From assembly GCF_937123705.1 (NCBI RefSeq), contig NZ_CAKZKO010000134.1:1-62424 (forward strand): a stretch of DNA of 62,424 bases, read 5' to 3'. Position 1 is the first letter of the stretch. Each line of letters begins with the position of its first letter. Positions 1-9,126 of this stretch are shown here, piece after piece. The notes below the pieces were generated by a model. It did not search any database. It was not told the DNA's origin and saw only the letters and a program-made list of their open reading frames with translations. A program made the translations under genes and the position numbers. The stretch is from an uncultured Paraglaciecola sp. (lineage in GTDB: Bacteria > Pseudomonadota > Gammaproteobacteria > Enterobacterales > Alteromonadaceae).

Positions 1-1
1 T

Positions 2-526
2 AGTGTCGAAATTACAGAAACAGGCTTAAACCTTGGTGGCGCCGTAGGGTTGGCAATTCCTGCCGTAATTGGCGCTAAGCTTGCAAACCCGGATAATCAA
101 GTGGTGGGGATCATTGGCGATGGCGCTTTTCTGATGAGTCAAACTGAATTATTTACCGCCGCACATTTAAATATAGGGGCAATTTTTACCATTTTTAATG
201 ACGGTGAGTTAGCACAAATCTCTCAAGCTCAGCAAACACCTTATAATAAAAAAACCTGTACCGTATTACCTAATGTTAAATTTGAAGCTATCGCTCATGC
301 CAGTGGTTGTCAGTATCTTCGAATAGAGTCGAATGATGATGTCAGTGAAAAACTTGCACAAGCAATTAGCTATGCGCAAGATAATACCCCTGTAGTGTTA
401 GATGTAAATATTGATTACTCAAAGAAAACCCGCTTTACTCAAGGCATTATCACAACAAATTTAAAGCGGATGAAATTGCCAACCAAAGTTCGAATGATTT
501 CAAGAGCTTTATGGCGCCGAGTTTAA
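2..526 (+). CDS. TPP-dependent enzyme, acetolactate-synthase-like (3' part)
   Basis: The reading frame is open from the first base of the window to the stop at 524-526, so this is only the C-terminal part of a longer gene; the TTG at 50 is an internal codon. The visible protein holds the TPP-binding signature of the pyruvate oxidase/acetolactate synthase family: GDGAFLMS, followed about 26 residues later by the ND of the GDG-x(n)-N motif. Members bind thiamine diphosphate and Mg2+ and cleave or form bonds next to a carbonyl group. The basic tail is not enough to choose between acetolactate synthase, 2-hydroxyacyl-CoA lyase and relatives. It lies 95 bases upstream of an acyl-CoA dehydrogenase on the same strand, which makes a role in acyl-CoA or keto-acid breakdown possible. 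Confidence 0.8.
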   Translation, partial: SVEITETGLNLGGAVGLAIPAVIGAKLANPDNQVVGIIGDGAFLMSQTELFTAAHLNIGAIFTIFNDGELAQISQAQQTPYNKKTCTVLPNVKFEAIAHASGCQYLRIESNDDVSEKLAQAISYAQDNTPVVLDVNIDYSKKTRFTQGIITTNLKRMKLPTKVRMISRALWRRV

Positions 527-538
527 TAACGTAAAAAT

Positions 539-555
539 AAGTGGTTTGACCAGTT
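539..555. promoter_or_regulatory. FadR-like operator, site 1
   Basis: AAGTGGTTTGACCAGTT matches the palindromic consensus of the fatty-acid regulator FadR (core TGGTCNGACCA) at nearly all positions. It overlaps the start of the putative -35 element of the acyl-CoA dehydrogenase gene, so binding would be expected to block transcription. The match was made by eye against the E. coli-type consensus; no fadR gene lies in the window. Confidence 0.5.
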
Positions 556-582
556 GATTTTATAGTAAATGTTCAATAATAT
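554..582 (+). promoter_or_regulatory. putative sigma70 promoter of the acyl-CoA dehydrogenase gene
   Basis: TTGATT and TAATAT are separated by 17 bases and lie about 40 bases ahead of the start codon. Both hexamers match consensus at four of six positions. FadR-like sites sit on both sides of it. Confidence 0.4.
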
Positions 583-592
583 AAAGTTAATA

Positions 593-609
593 TACAGGTC
601 AGACCTATT
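593..609. promoter_or_regulatory. FadR-like operator, site 2
   Basis: TACAGGTCAGACCTATT contains the perfect 11-base palindrome AGGTCAGACCT at 596-606 and the GGTCNGACC core of FadR sites. It lies between the putative -10 and the ribosome binding site GGAG at 611-614. Together with site 1 it brackets the promoter. Confidence 0.45.
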
Positions 610-621
610 TGGAGTTTATTC

Positions 622-2424
622 ATGTTGACTTATAAAGCACCTATTGCAGATATAAAATTTCTTTTTGAAGATGTATTTGGTTATTACAAACATTACGAAC
701 AATTCCCTGAATTTGAAGAGGCTAGTCCTGATTTAGTTGATGCAATTTTACAAGAATGCGCAAAGTTTTCTGAAAATGAATTATTACCAATGAACCAAAG
801 TGGTGATAAAGAAGGTTGTAAATTTGATAACGGTAATGTCACTACCCCAAAAGGTTTTAAAGAAGCGTATCAACAATATGTTGATGGTGGCTGGACAGGT
901 ATGGCGCACCCAGAAGAGTTTGGTGGTCAAAATCTACCTTATTCTTTAAACAGCGTGATGGCCGAGTGGTTTAGTTCTGCCAATCACTCTTGGGCCATGT
1001 ACCCAGGTTTGAGTCAAGGTTGTATCGAAACCTTAAAGGCTCATGGCACCCCAGCACAACAAAAGATGTTTTTACATAACCTTGTTGGTGGCAGCTGGAC
1101 AGGCACTATGTGCTTGACCGAGCCGCACTGTGGTTCTGACTTAGGTATGTTGAAATGTAAAGCCGAGCCAAACGCCGATGGCAGTTACAACATTACCGGA
1201 ACCAAGATATTTATCTCGGCGGGTGAGCATGATATGTCAGAAAATATCGTGCACATTGTTATCGCCCGCTTACCGGATGCGCCTAGCGGTACTAAGGGTA
1301 TTTCGTTGTTTGTGGTACCTAAGTTTCATGCTGGTGCTAACGGTGAAAAGCTTGAGCGAAACCAAGTCACTTGTGGATCGATTGAACACAAAATGGGCAT
1401 TAAAGGTTCAGCGACTTGTGTGATCAATTTTGACGGTGCAAAAGGTTATTTGGTAGGAACTGAAAACCGTGGCCTTAACTGCATGTTCACCTTTATGAAC
1501 ACTGCCAGAATAGGCACAGGTTTAGAAGGATTGTCAGCTTCAGAAGCGGCATTCCAAGGTGCTTTGGCCTACGCTAAAGACCGACTTCAGTTTAGAGCCA
1601 TGACAGGTGTTAAAAACCCAGATGGTCCGGCCGATCCCATTATTAATCACCCTGATGTGCGCCGTATGTTGTTAACTCAAAAAGCCTTCGCAGAAGGAAA
1701 TAGAGCGTTGGCCATCTACGCGATGCAATTAGTGGATATCACCCATGAAAGTCAAGACGAAGATGCCAAACAATTGGCTGAAGCTAAACTGGCTTTGTTA
1801 ACGCCTATTCTTAAAGCGTTTTTAACAGAAACGGCGCAAGAAACTACCAGTTATGGTATGCAAGTGTTTGGTGGACATGGCTTTATAGCCGAGTGGGGCA
1901 TGGAGCAGTTGGCCCGTGATACCCGTATTTGTACTATGTACGAAGGCACCACTGGTATTCAGGCCATTGATTTGTTGGCCAGAAAAGTGGCAGGCTCGAA
2001 CGGCAAGTTACTCACAGTATTTACCAACGACGTGAAAGATTACTGTAAGAGCATTCGCGATAAGAGCCAGTTTAATGCTTGGTCGAATAGTATCGACAAA
2101 CATATTGATGAATGGCATCAAATCACCCAAGACATTATGCAACGTGCCGCCAAAAATCCTGCGGAACTAGGTGCAGCTTCGGTGGATTATTTGATGTACT
2201 CAGGTTATATAGTGATTGGTTACTTCTGGCTTAAAATGGCTGTGGTTGCGCAACAAAAACTTGATGAAGGTACCAGTGACCCTGAGTTTTATAAAGCCAA
2301 GTTACACACGGCTAAATTCTACTTTGACCGTTTGTTAACCCGTACGCGCTCTTTAGTTTCGGCTATGGAATCAGGTGCTGATAACCTAATGGACATGGAA
2401 GAAGAGCAGTTTAATATCGTTTAA
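622..2424 (+). CDS. acyl-CoA dehydrogenase, large DmdC-type
   Basis: A 600-residue FAD-dependent acyl-CoA dehydrogenase that introduces the alpha-beta double bond in an acyl-CoA. The length, about 200 residues beyond ordinary short-chain enzymes, and the helical C-terminal extension match the subgroup that includes 3-methylmercaptopropionyl-CoA dehydrogenase (DmdC). Visible motifs are the FAD/substrate segment MCLTEPHCGSDLG and the catalytic-base segment TMYEGTTGIQ, with Glu at about residue 441. The start is supported by GGAG at 611-614. Two FadR-like operators flank the promoter, which suggests control by fatty acyl-CoA rather than by DMSP. The substrate cannot be read from sequence. The gene ends in a strong terminator. 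Confidence 0.9.
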   Translation: MLTYKAPIADIKFLFEDVFGYYKHYEQFPEFEEASPDLVDAILQECAKFSENELLPMNQSGDKEGCKFDNGNVTTPKGFKEAYQQYVDGGWTGMAHPEEFGGQNLPYSLNSVMAEWFSSANHSWAMYPGLSQGCIETLKAHGTPAQQKMFLHNLVGGSWTGTMCLTEPHCGSDLGMLKCKAEPNADGSYNITGTKIFISAGEHDMSENIVHIVIARLPDAPSGTKGISLFVVPKFHAGANGEKLERNQVTCGSIEHKMGIKGSATCVINFDGAKGYLVGTENRGLNCMFTFMNTARIGTGLEGLSASEAAFQGALAYAKDRLQFRAMTGVKNPDGPADPIINHPDVRRMLLTQKAFAEGNRALAIYAMQLVDITHESQDEDAKQLAEAKLALLTPILKAFLTETAQETTSYGMQVFGGHGFIAEWGMEQLARDTRICTMYEGTTGIQAIDLLARKVAGSNGKLLTVFTNDVKDYCKSIRDKSQFNAWSNSIDKHIDEWHQITQDIMQRAAKNPAELGAASVDYLMYSGYIVIGYFWLKMAVVAQQKLDEGTSDPEFYKAKLHTAKFYFDRLLTRTRSLVSAMESGADNLMDMEEEQFNIV

Positions 2425-2452
2425 GCACCTTATAAGGCGTTTAAGAATATTC

Positions 2453-2486
2453 AAAGGTGAACATGTCAAAGTGTTCACCTTTTTTA
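2453..2486 (+). terminator. rho-independent terminator after the acyl-CoA dehydrogenase
   Basis: An 11-bp perfect stem (AAAGGTGAACA with TGTTCACCTTT) encloses an 8-base loop and is followed by a T run. Its right arm contains a GTG at 2471 that is in frame with the next gene, which argues that this GTG is not the true start. Confidence 0.9.
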
Positions 2487-2509
2487 TTGGAAAAAGTGTG
2501 GAGACTGGT

Positions 2510-3430
2510 ATGAAACATCAAACTATCAATATTGAAAATGTGAACCTTCATTATGTTGAAGCTGGCGTTAATAATATTAGCGATTTACCACGAGAGACCA
2601 TAATATTTCTCCATGGCTTTCCTGAATATTGGGGAACATGGCATGCCCAGCTGGATTATTTTGCAAAAGACTATCGGGTTATAGCGCCGGACTTACCCGG
2701 CTATAATTTAAGTGATAAGCCAAGTGATAAAAGCTTTTTTGAAGTGCCCAATTTAATTCAATTTATCGCAAAGTTTATTCAAGGGGTGGCACCTAATGAA
2801 AAAATAGTGCTGGTGGCTCACGACTGGGGCGGGGCAATTGCTTGGCCGTTAACAGCGTTTTTTCCAGATTTAATCAAGCGTTTAGTGATCCTTAATGCTG
2901 CGCATCCTAGTACCTTCACCCGTGAAATGATCCACAACCCAGAGCAACGACAAAAAAGTGAATATATTCACCAACTAATCGCCCCAGACGCTGCAACAAG
3001 GTTATCTGAAAACCAATATCAATACCTTAAAGACAAAATATTCGGCGGGATGCGCGCGGGCACTTTAAGCCATGCCCAGTGCCAAGCCTATCAAGATGTG
3101 TGGGCAATACCCGGCGCTGTCGACGGTATGTTGCAATACTACCGCGCTATGCCACAACTGGCACCTTCTGAAAACTCTAATGGCGATACAAGTTCACACG
3201 TGATCTCAACCACTCAAATGAAAATACCCAATATTCGGATCAGCTGTCCAACGCTAATTTTATGGGGCGAGCAAGACCAAGCATTTGTTAAAGAAAATAT
3301 TGATGGCATTGAAGAATACGTGCCCAAGGTACAAGTAAAGCGATTTCCGCAAGCGAGTCATTGGTTGCAACATGAATTACCAGATGAAGTGAATCGAGAA
3401 ATACAAGATTTCCTAGTGGCAAGTTCTTAA
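2510..3430 (+). CDS. alpha/beta hydrolase, epoxide hydrolase-like
   Basis: A 306-residue alpha/beta hydrolase. The oxyanion-hole motif HGFPEYWGTW comes first, followed by the nucleophile elbow HDWGG with Asp at about residue 105, as in epoxide hydrolases and haloalkane dehalogenases rather than serine esterases. The acid is probably Asp256 (GEQD) and the base His284 (SHWLQHE). A cap region lies between the elbow and the acid. The ATG at 2510 is chosen because GGAG sits six bases upstream; an in-frame GTG at 2471 lies inside the preceding terminator. No signal peptide is seen, so it is probably cytoplasmic. The natural substrate is unknown. Confidence 0.85.
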   Translation: MKHQTINIENVNLHYVEAGVNNISDLPRETIIFLHGFPEYWGTWHAQLDYFAKDYRVIAPDLPGYNLSDKPSDKSFFEVPNLIQFIAKFIQGVAPNEKIVLVAHDWGGAIAWPLTAFFPDLIKRLVILNAAHPSTFTREMIHNPEQRQKSEYIHQLIAPDAATRLSENQYQYLKDKIFGGMRAGTLSHAQCQAYQDVWAIPGAVDGMLQYYRAMPQLAPSENSNGDTSSHVISTTQMKIPNIRISCPTLILWGEQDQAFVKENIDGIEEYVPKVQVKRFPQASHWLQHELPDEVNREIQDFLVASS

Positions 3431-3512
3431 AAAGAATATAAAACAAAACTAGTAGCTTAGTGTTGATTTTGTTCAAATAAAGGTATTCAGACTTTTTGGG
3501 GATGAGTGTTTT

Positions 3513-4052
3513 ATGAATGTAAATCTTTCTTGTCGATGCAAAGCGGTTCAAGGTGTGGCGCTTAACCTGACCCCTAAAAACGGTAACCGTTTGGTTTGCT
3601 GTTGTGACGATTGCCAAGCCTTTGCCAATTATCTCAACCAAGAGGGCGATATTTTAGATGAGTTTGGTGGCACTGAAATTTTTCAAACCTCACAATCGCA
3701 AGTTAGAATTGACAGTGGAGCAGAACATTTACGCTGTTTACGCCTAAAACCTAAAGGCTTAAATCGCTGGTATAGCCATTGTTGCAATACACCAGTGGCG
3801 AACACTATGGGCGCGAAATCTCCCTTTGTTGGGTTAATTCACAGCTTTATTAATATCGAAGGTGAGCGCCACAACACCCTTGGTGCCATTAGAACTTATG
3901 TGCAAACACAACATGCCCACGGCACACCTACTTATCCGCACAAAGCAGATAAATTCCCTTTAGGTATTACGCTGCGGATGATTAGGATGATGCTGATGTG
4001 GAAACTTAAAGGTATGCACCAACCCTCAGCTAAGTCATTAATACCAAATTGA
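3513..4052 (+). CDS. DUF6151/GFA-like cysteine-motif protein
   Basis: A 179-residue protein whose N-terminal two thirds resemble the glutathione-dependent formaldehyde-activating (GFA/Mss4) zinc fold. It has a CxC pair at residues 7 and 9, the cluster CCCDDCQAF at about 29-34, and a later SHCCNTP. This spacing fits the family annotated as DUF6151 better than a true GFA enzyme. The C-terminal 50 residues are basic and Met-rich (LRMIRMMLMWKLKG), possibly membrane-associated. It lies 83 bases after the hydrolase and 17 bases before a methyltransferase on the same strand, so the two downstream genes may be co-transcribed. The biochemical role is unknown. Confidence 0.7.
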   Translation: MNVNLSCRCKAVQGVALNLTPKNGNRLVCCCDDCQAFANYLNQEGDILDEFGGTEIFQTSQSQVRIDSGAEHLRCLRLKPKGLNRWYSHCCNTPVANTMGAKSPFVGLIHSFINIEGERHNTLGAIRTYVQTQHAHGTPTYPHKADKFPLGITLRMIRMMLMWKLKGMHQPSAKSLIPN

Positions 4053-4069
4053 GTTGTAGAATAGCTATT

Positions 4070-4690
4070 ATGAGCGAGAAAAACCTCCACATCCTTCACA
4101 AACGCACACCCAAAGTTTATGAAAATAATGCCAAGCTTTGGGATCAGCAACGACCACGAGTATTGTTTGAACAACTTTGGCTAGATAAATTCCTATCAAC
4201 ATTACCAGCTAATGGAAGTGTGTTAGATGTAGGTTGTGGCGCTGGGGTGCCTATTTCAGAATATTGTTTATCAAAAGGGTTTCAATTAAGCGGTCTTGAT
4301 ATCTCAGCGGCGATGTTAACTATTGCCAAATCGCGGTTTCCAGCGGCTAATTGGATAGCAATGGATATGCGAGATTTACAACTCGAGTCAACCTTTGATG
4401 GGATTATTAGTTGGGACGGTTTTTTCCATTTAACCCAACAAGAGCAGCGCCAAACCTTGGGTTTATTTGCAAAGCACCTTAACCCTAAGGGGTCGCTTAT
4501 GTTAACCATAGGCCACGAGGAGGGTGAGGTGACGGGCACTGTGGCGGGTGAACAGGTTTATCATGCTAGTTTAGCGCCTGAAGAATATCGAACTATCCTC
4601 ACATCTCTTGGTTTTAAAGAAGTCGAGATGGTTCTTCAGGACCCAGAATGGGAGTTTCACTCAATTTTATTGGCGACAGCCAAAGACTAA
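4070..4690 (+). CDS. class I SAM-dependent methyltransferase
   Basis: A 206-residue methyltransferase with the SAM-binding motif I VLDVGCGAG at about residues 51-59, an acidic residue after the second strand (LDIS), and SWDGFFHL corresponding to motif IV. It most resembles the small-molecule methyltransferase_11/25 families. The ATG at 4070 is preferred to an in-frame TTG at 4049, which overlaps the previous stop. The substrate cannot be predicted. It converges with the RND permease gene. Confidence 0.8.
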   Translation: MSEKNLHILHKRTPKVYENNAKLWDQQRPRVLFEQLWLDKFLSTLPANGSVLDVGCGAGVPISEYCLSKGFQLSGLDISAAMLTIAKSRFPAANWIAMDMRDLQLESTFDGIISWDGFFHLTQQEQRQTLGLFAKHLNPKGSLMLTIGHEEGEVTGTVAGEQVYHASLAPEEYRTILTSLGFKEVEMVLQDPEWEFHSILLATAKD

Positions 4691-4699
4691 CCTTTGGCT
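4678..4699. terminator. hairpin between convergent genes
   Basis: AGCCAAAG and CTTTGGCT form an 8-bp stem with a 6-base loop. The stem overlaps the methyltransferase stop codon. Neither strand shows a clear T run, so terminator activity is uncertain. Confidence 0.35.
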
Positions 4700-4718
4700 T
4701 AGCAACCTCTACTTGGTG

Positions 4719-7700
4719 TTAAATTTTCCCTACTTCGTACCATTTCCTGATCCAGCTATCCACAGGATAAAGAATCTTGTAAAAGGCGGGCACAACCAAG
4801 AGTGCCAAGATAGTAGAGCTAACTAAACCGCCGATCACCGATAATGCCATAGGGGAGTTCATCTCGTGGCCTGCACCGCTGCCAAATGCCAGTGGCATCA
4901 TAGCGCCCACCATGGCAAAAGTAGTCATTAAAATCGGTCGTAGGCGTTTTTCACCGGCATGGATCAGGGCATCGTCCACTGATTCGCCATCTTTAATGGC
5001 GCGGTTGGCAAAGTCCACTACTAAGATGGCATTTTTACCTACCATTCCCAAGAGTAAAATGATGCCTATCATTACAAACAAAGAGAAGTTATTACCACTT
5101 AGTCCTAGCGCAGTTATCACCCCAGTAAAGGCTAAGGGCATAGTCACCATGATGATAATAGGTTGAATGAGAGACTCGTATAAGGCCGCCAGAATCAAAA
5201 AGATTAACACCACAGCCAATGCCACAGCTGCAGCAAAAGCAACGCCAGTCTCTTGCATACTTTCTACATCACCTGCAAAAATGTAGTTGTAGCCTTCTGG
5301 CAGTAATGCCTCGATATTATCTTCGACCTGAGACACGATAGAATTAAGAGGAACATTCGACAAGTTACTGCTTACCATCACTTTTCTTTCACGATCAAAA
5401 CGATTAACCGTAGCTATGGAGCGACTTTGTTCAAAATTGACTAAGCCATCAAGAAATACATATTCACCATTGCTGGCGTGGATTTGTAGTTTCTTAAGGC
5501 TATTCATATCGGCACGGCTTTTATCATCAAATCTTAGGGTGATATCGTATTCTCTGCCGTTTTGTTCGAAATTACTGATTTTGCTTTCGCTGGAATAATT
5601 TGAATTCAGTAAAGCGGCGATTTGTGAAGCGGTTATGCCTAGTCGCGTGGTGTTTTGCCTGATCATCGAAATGGTGATCTCGGGTTTCCCATCCTGATAA
5701 TCACTGTCGACATCCACGGCTCCTTCAAATTTGCCCAACATATCTGATACCTTATCTGATATTTCTTTTAGCGTGTTTAAGTCATCACCAGTGATCACAA
5801 TTTGCACCGGGGCATTACTAGTACCCGTGCTGATGGGGGGGATTTTCTCGATCGCTAATTTCATAGAGTTGAGAGATTTAAATTGCTCACGGTATTTTGA
5901 AATGACTTCAGATTGACCTAGAGGGCGTTGTTCAATAGGTTTCAATTTTACATACACTAGCGCTTTGTGGGATTCTTTTGCGGCGCTATAGCCAATACTT
6001 AGGGCATGATATTCAACCATTCCATCTTTGGCTACGGCTTCTAAAATGGGAGACATTCTGCGTTTCATTTCCTCAATAGAGGTACCTACTTCCGCTTTGG
6101 CGGTAATTTGAAATTCGCTATCGTCTTCAGCAGGCACAAAATCCATGCCCACGTTAGTGAATATCTGGCTCGATAAAATAAGAAATCCAAAGGTCACAAT
6201 AACAGTGAGGTATTTAAACTTGATTAGGGGTTTAAGAATTTTTACATAGCCATTATCTAATGCTTCTAAAAGCGGTTCGGTTTTTTTATGAAAAGTGGTT
6301 TCTTTGTGACGTAATACTCTTGCGCCAACTGTGGGAATAAACATTATTGCCACAAAATACGATAAGGTAATGCCGCAAGCAACGGTAATAGCAAAAGCGT
6401 TAAAAAACTTGCCGATTATGCCATCCATAAAGGCAACCGGGATAAATACCGCTAATAACATGGCTGAAATAGCTAATAACGAAAAGGCAATTTCGTGGAC
6501 GCCTTCGTAGGTCGCTTGAAACGCTTCCATTCCCGATTCCATCTTTTTACTGATATTTTCAATCACCACTATGGCGTCATCAATAAATATTCCTATCGCA
6601 AGGGTCAAGCCAATTAAGGTGAGTTTGTTTAGGTCATAACCTAGATAGTCTATGATAGCAAAGGTACCAATAATCGAAGTAGGGATCGCCAAAGCAGACA
6701 CTATAGTGGCAGTGAAGTTTCGCAAAAACATAAACACGATTACTATGGATAGCACAGCACCGAATACTAAATCAAACTTTACCTGATCGACACTTTGGAT
6801 GATTTTACCTGATTGGTCTTTGATTAAGGTGATGTCGTATTCATCGCCAGCTAAGGCTTGAATTTCAGGCAAAATTTGTTTGGTTTGGTTGATAATACCA
6901 ATCACGTTGGTGCCAGAAATCTTCATGATTTTTAGCATCACGCCCGCTTGCCCATTAAACGATGAATAACTTTCAACATCGCTTAATCCATCAAAAACAG
7001 TGGCAATATCTTTTAACGGCAATCCAGGTTTTATTTCAATGTTTCCAAGTGATGCAATGTTTTTGGCGTCTCCTTGAAACTTAATAATTAACTCTTGTTT
7101 ATCATTAATACTTTTGCCCGAGCTGGATTTGAAGTTTTCTTGGCTAATGATGTTTTGCAATTCGATGGCTGAAATATTGTATTTATTCAGCAAATAAGGG
7201 TCGACTAAAATACGAATTTCTCGGTCTTGATAGCCATCAATGGTGACATCACCCACATTTGGAATGCGCTGTAACTTGGGTTTGATTTTTTCATCAACCA
7301 ACTGCATTAATGCCGACATATCACCGCTTTTTGTGGCAACAAACATACTTATTGCTTCACCGGCAGTACTGATTTTTTGGACCACAGGGGCTAGGGCGTT
7401 TTCTGGTAATATAATCGCGCCTATTTTATCTCTGACGTCATTGGCCGCCTCGCTGATATCTCGATCAAGGTCAAACTGCACCACAACTTGGCTTAGACCC
7501 TCAAAACTGGTAGAGCTTAACTTATCAATACCACTTATGCCTGACACCGACTCTTCAATTTTATCGGTGATTTTAGATTCAACGGTTTTGGCGTCAGCTC
7601 CTGGGTAGGTTGTGAGTATGGTAATTATTGGAAAATCTACGTTGGGGTAGAGCGCCAATGGCATAGAAGAGTATGACTTGAGACCAAAAATTATCAGTGC

Positions 7701-7751
7701 CATCACGGCCATAAGAATGGTGATGGGGCGATTAATTGCAAATTTATACAT
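4719..7751 (-). CDS. RND efflux permease, HAE1/AcrB family
   Basis: A 1010-residue inner-membrane proton-driven transporter of the hydrophobe/amphiphile RND family. It opens with the typical FAINRPITILMAVM helix. It has two similar halves with large periplasmic loops and carries the paired aspartates of TM4 (FIDDAIVVIEN, Asp391/392) needed for proton coupling. The C-terminal half shows GMVGKNAILVVDFAN. It is the last gene of an operon after a TetR regulator and a membrane fusion protein, four bases after the latter. No TolC-type outer-membrane factor is encoded nearby, so a distant one must complete the pump. Substrates are unknown. Confidence 0.93.
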   Translation of the reverse strand: MYKFAINRPITILMAVMALIIFGLKSYSSMPLALYPNVDFPIITILTTYPGADAKTVESKITDKIEESVSGISGIDKLSSTSFEGLSQVVVQFDLDRDISEAANDVRDKIGAIILPENALAPVVQKISTAGEAISMFVATKSGDMSALMQLVDEKIKPKLQRIPNVGDVTIDGYQDREIRILVDPYLLNKYNISAIELQNIISQENFKSSSGKSINDKQELIIKFQGDAKNIASLGNIEIKPGLPLKDIATVFDGLSDVESYSSFNGQAGVMLKIMKISGTNVIGIINQTKQILPEIQALAGDEYDITLIKDQSGKIIQSVDQVKFDLVFGAVLSIVIVFMFLRNFTATIVSALAIPTSIIGTFAIIDYLGYDLNKLTLIGLTLAIGIFIDDAIVVIENISKKMESGMEAFQATYEGVHEIAFSLLAISAMLLAVFIPVAFMDGIIGKFFNAFAITVACGITLSYFVAIMFIPTVGARVLRHKETTFHKKTEPLLEALDNGYVKILKPLIKFKYLTVIVTFGFLILSSQIFTNVGMDFVPAEDDSEFQITAKAEVGTSIEEMKRRMSPILEAVAKDGMVEYHALSIGYSAAKESHKALVYVKLKPIEQRPLGQSEVISKYREQFKSLNSMKLAIEKIPPISTGTSNAPVQIVITGDDLNTLKEISDKVSDMLGKFEGAVDVDSDYQDGKPEITISMIRQNTTRLGITASQIAALLNSNYSSESKISNFEQNGREYDITLRFDDKSRADMNSLKKLQIHASNGEYVFLDGLVNFEQSRSIATVNRFDRERKVMVSSNLSNVPLNSIVSQVEDNIEALLPEGYNYIFAGDVESMQETGVAFAAAVALAVVLIFLILAALYESLIQPIIIMVTMPLAFTGVITALGLSGNNFSLFVMIGIILLLGMVGKNAILVVDFANRAIKDGESVDDALIHAGEKRLRPILMTTFAMVGAMMPLAFGSGAGHEMNSPMALSVIGGLVSSTILALLVVPAFYKILYPVDSWIRKWYEVGKI

Positions 7752-7755
7752 AGGA

Positions 7756-8502
7756 CTACTCTTGGCTATCTGCTACTGAGGTATTATTTGCATCTGAGGT
7801 GATAATTTTGCCTTCACCAAATAGACCCACTTTTAAATCTTTGGCTTGCACTTGCAATGCAATTTTGCGGTTGTCACCATTCACCTCAGGGTAAATTCGA
7901 AAAATTTTGCCTGTGTACTGGGTTTCATCACCATCAACTTTATACAAAAAGAGATCGCCAATTTTCACATCGCTGTTATATTTTTGGTCAAACTCCACCA
8001 CTAAAATCCGAGCGCTTTCACTTTGAATATTAAAGGCTGTTTTAAGCATCTGACCGCTGACTACATCACCCAACTCAATCATTCTTTTGGTGATCACGCC
8101 ATCAAAAGGCGCACGTAAGATTGTTTTAGCGTATTGAGTTTTTTCAATCTCTATATGGGCTTTTATGGCCTCGTAAGCTTGAGCATATTTATCCAGCATG
8201 GACTTATCAATTAGCTTTTGTTTATACAAGCCTTGATGCCTTTGGTAGTCCAACTTGGCATATTTTAGGGTGACTTTTGAGGCATTATTAGTGGCGACTA
8301 AATCTTCACTAGCTAAGGTCGCCAGCACGTCCCCCTTTTTAACCACACTCATAATGTCTACATGTAGTTCTTTCACTATGCCGCTGGAGTTAAAGGCCAA
8401 ACTTGCCCCCTGTTTGGCAAATACCGTAAAGGTTGCGTAAATTTCTTTTGCATGTACGTTGGTCATGCAAAGAGCTAGTGCTAACGCTATTATTTTTTTC
8501 AT
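7756..8502 (-). CDS. RND efflux periplasmic adaptor (membrane fusion protein), short
   Basis: A 248-residue periplasmic adaptor that links the RND permease to an outer-membrane channel. It begins with a signal peptide (MKKIIALALALCMTNVHA). It has split biotinyl-lipoyl halves (FNSSGIVKELHVDIMSVVKKGDVLATL and ILRAPFDGVITKRMIELGDVV) around a short helical hairpin of about 60 residues, then a beta-barrel region. It is much shorter than AcrA (about 400 residues), and most of the membrane-proximal domain appears absent. Its ATG overlaps the TetR stop by four bases (ATGA), which indicates translational coupling. Confidence 0.88.
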   Translation of the reverse strand: MKKIIALALALCMTNVHAKEIYATFTVFAKQGASLAFNSSGIVKELHVDIMSVVKKGDVLATLASEDLVATNNASKVTLKYAKLDYQRHQGLYKQKLIDKSMLDKYAQAYEAIKAHIEIEKTQYAKTILRAPFDGVITKRMIELGDVVSGQMLKTAFNIQSESARILVVEFDQKYNSDVKIGDLFLYKVDGDETQYTGKIFRIYPEVNGDNRKIALQVQAKDLKVGLFGEGKIITSDANNTSVADSQE

Positions 8503-9095
8503 TTTTTTATCTCTATCAAATCGAATAGGGTGCTTATATATTCTCTAAATGCTTGTTTCAAATCTTGGCCATCTGCCCATGCTACAAGCATAAATCCTCG
8601 TTCTGCTTTTATTATTCCGTCAATGAGGTTTCTAGAAATTTCCTTGATTTCACCTTTATCTATGCCTTCCTCGATGATGTCTTCGAGGATATTTCTGACA
8701 AATTCTGAGCATTCTCGATTGAATTCCACCATTGGGTTACATTTTGAAGACAAGGTGATGCTTAGGTACTCTCGGTAAAAATCCAAGTGCTTTTCATAAG
8801 GATTCGTTTCGGATAAGAAAAAATCGAACAGATAGATTATTTTTTGTTTGGTTGAGGTTTGTTTGTCGTTCTGGCTTAACAAGTTTTGATGATGTTCTGC
8901 GATAAAATTGCGAATAATCTCAAATACTATTTCTTCTTTATTGGCAAAATAGTCATACACAGTACCTTTGCCAATGCCTGCGGTTTTAGCAATTTCGGTA
9001 ATGGTTAGATTTTTTAAGCCTTTTTCCAAAAGCAGCTCGGTACAAGCGGCTGCAATGTCTTTTCTCTTTTGGTCTTTATCTACTTTGATCGCCAT
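8499..9095 (-). CDS. TetR/AcrR-family transcriptional regulator
   Basis: A 198-residue repressor-type protein. Its N-terminal helix-turn-helix reads LTITEIAKTAGIGKGTVYDYF at residues 30-50, and the variable C-terminal ligand and dimer domain follows. It is the first gene of the operon with the adaptor and RND permease. A long perfect palindrome 40-60 bases upstream is the obvious operator, so autorepression and control of the whole pump operon are likely. The inducing ligand is unknown. Confidence 0.92.
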   Translation of the reverse strand: MAIKVDKDQKRKDIAAACTELLLEKGLKNLTITEIAKTAGIGKGTVYDYFANKEEIVFEIIRNFIAEHHQNLLSQNDKQTSTKQKIIYLFDFFLSETNPYEKHLDFYREYLSITLSSKCNPMVEFNRECSEFVRNILEDIIEEGIDKGEIKEISRNLIDGIIKAERGFMLVAWADGQDLKQAFREYISTLFDLIEIKK

Positions 9096-9126
9096 GAATA
9101 CCTACTAAAAGACTCTTTATGTGCCA

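Noticed and set aside
1178..1423. ORFs overlapping larger genes on either strand (for example here, and the long antisense frame opposite ribH at 40070-40546)
   Set aside because: They lie wholly within well-supported genes, show no recognisable domain and have no own ribosome sites; they are reading-frame shadows.
2471..2509. GTG start for the alpha/beta hydrolase
   Set aside because: It lies in the loop and right arm of a strong terminator and lacks a ribosome site; the ATG at 2510 has GGAG at proper spacing.
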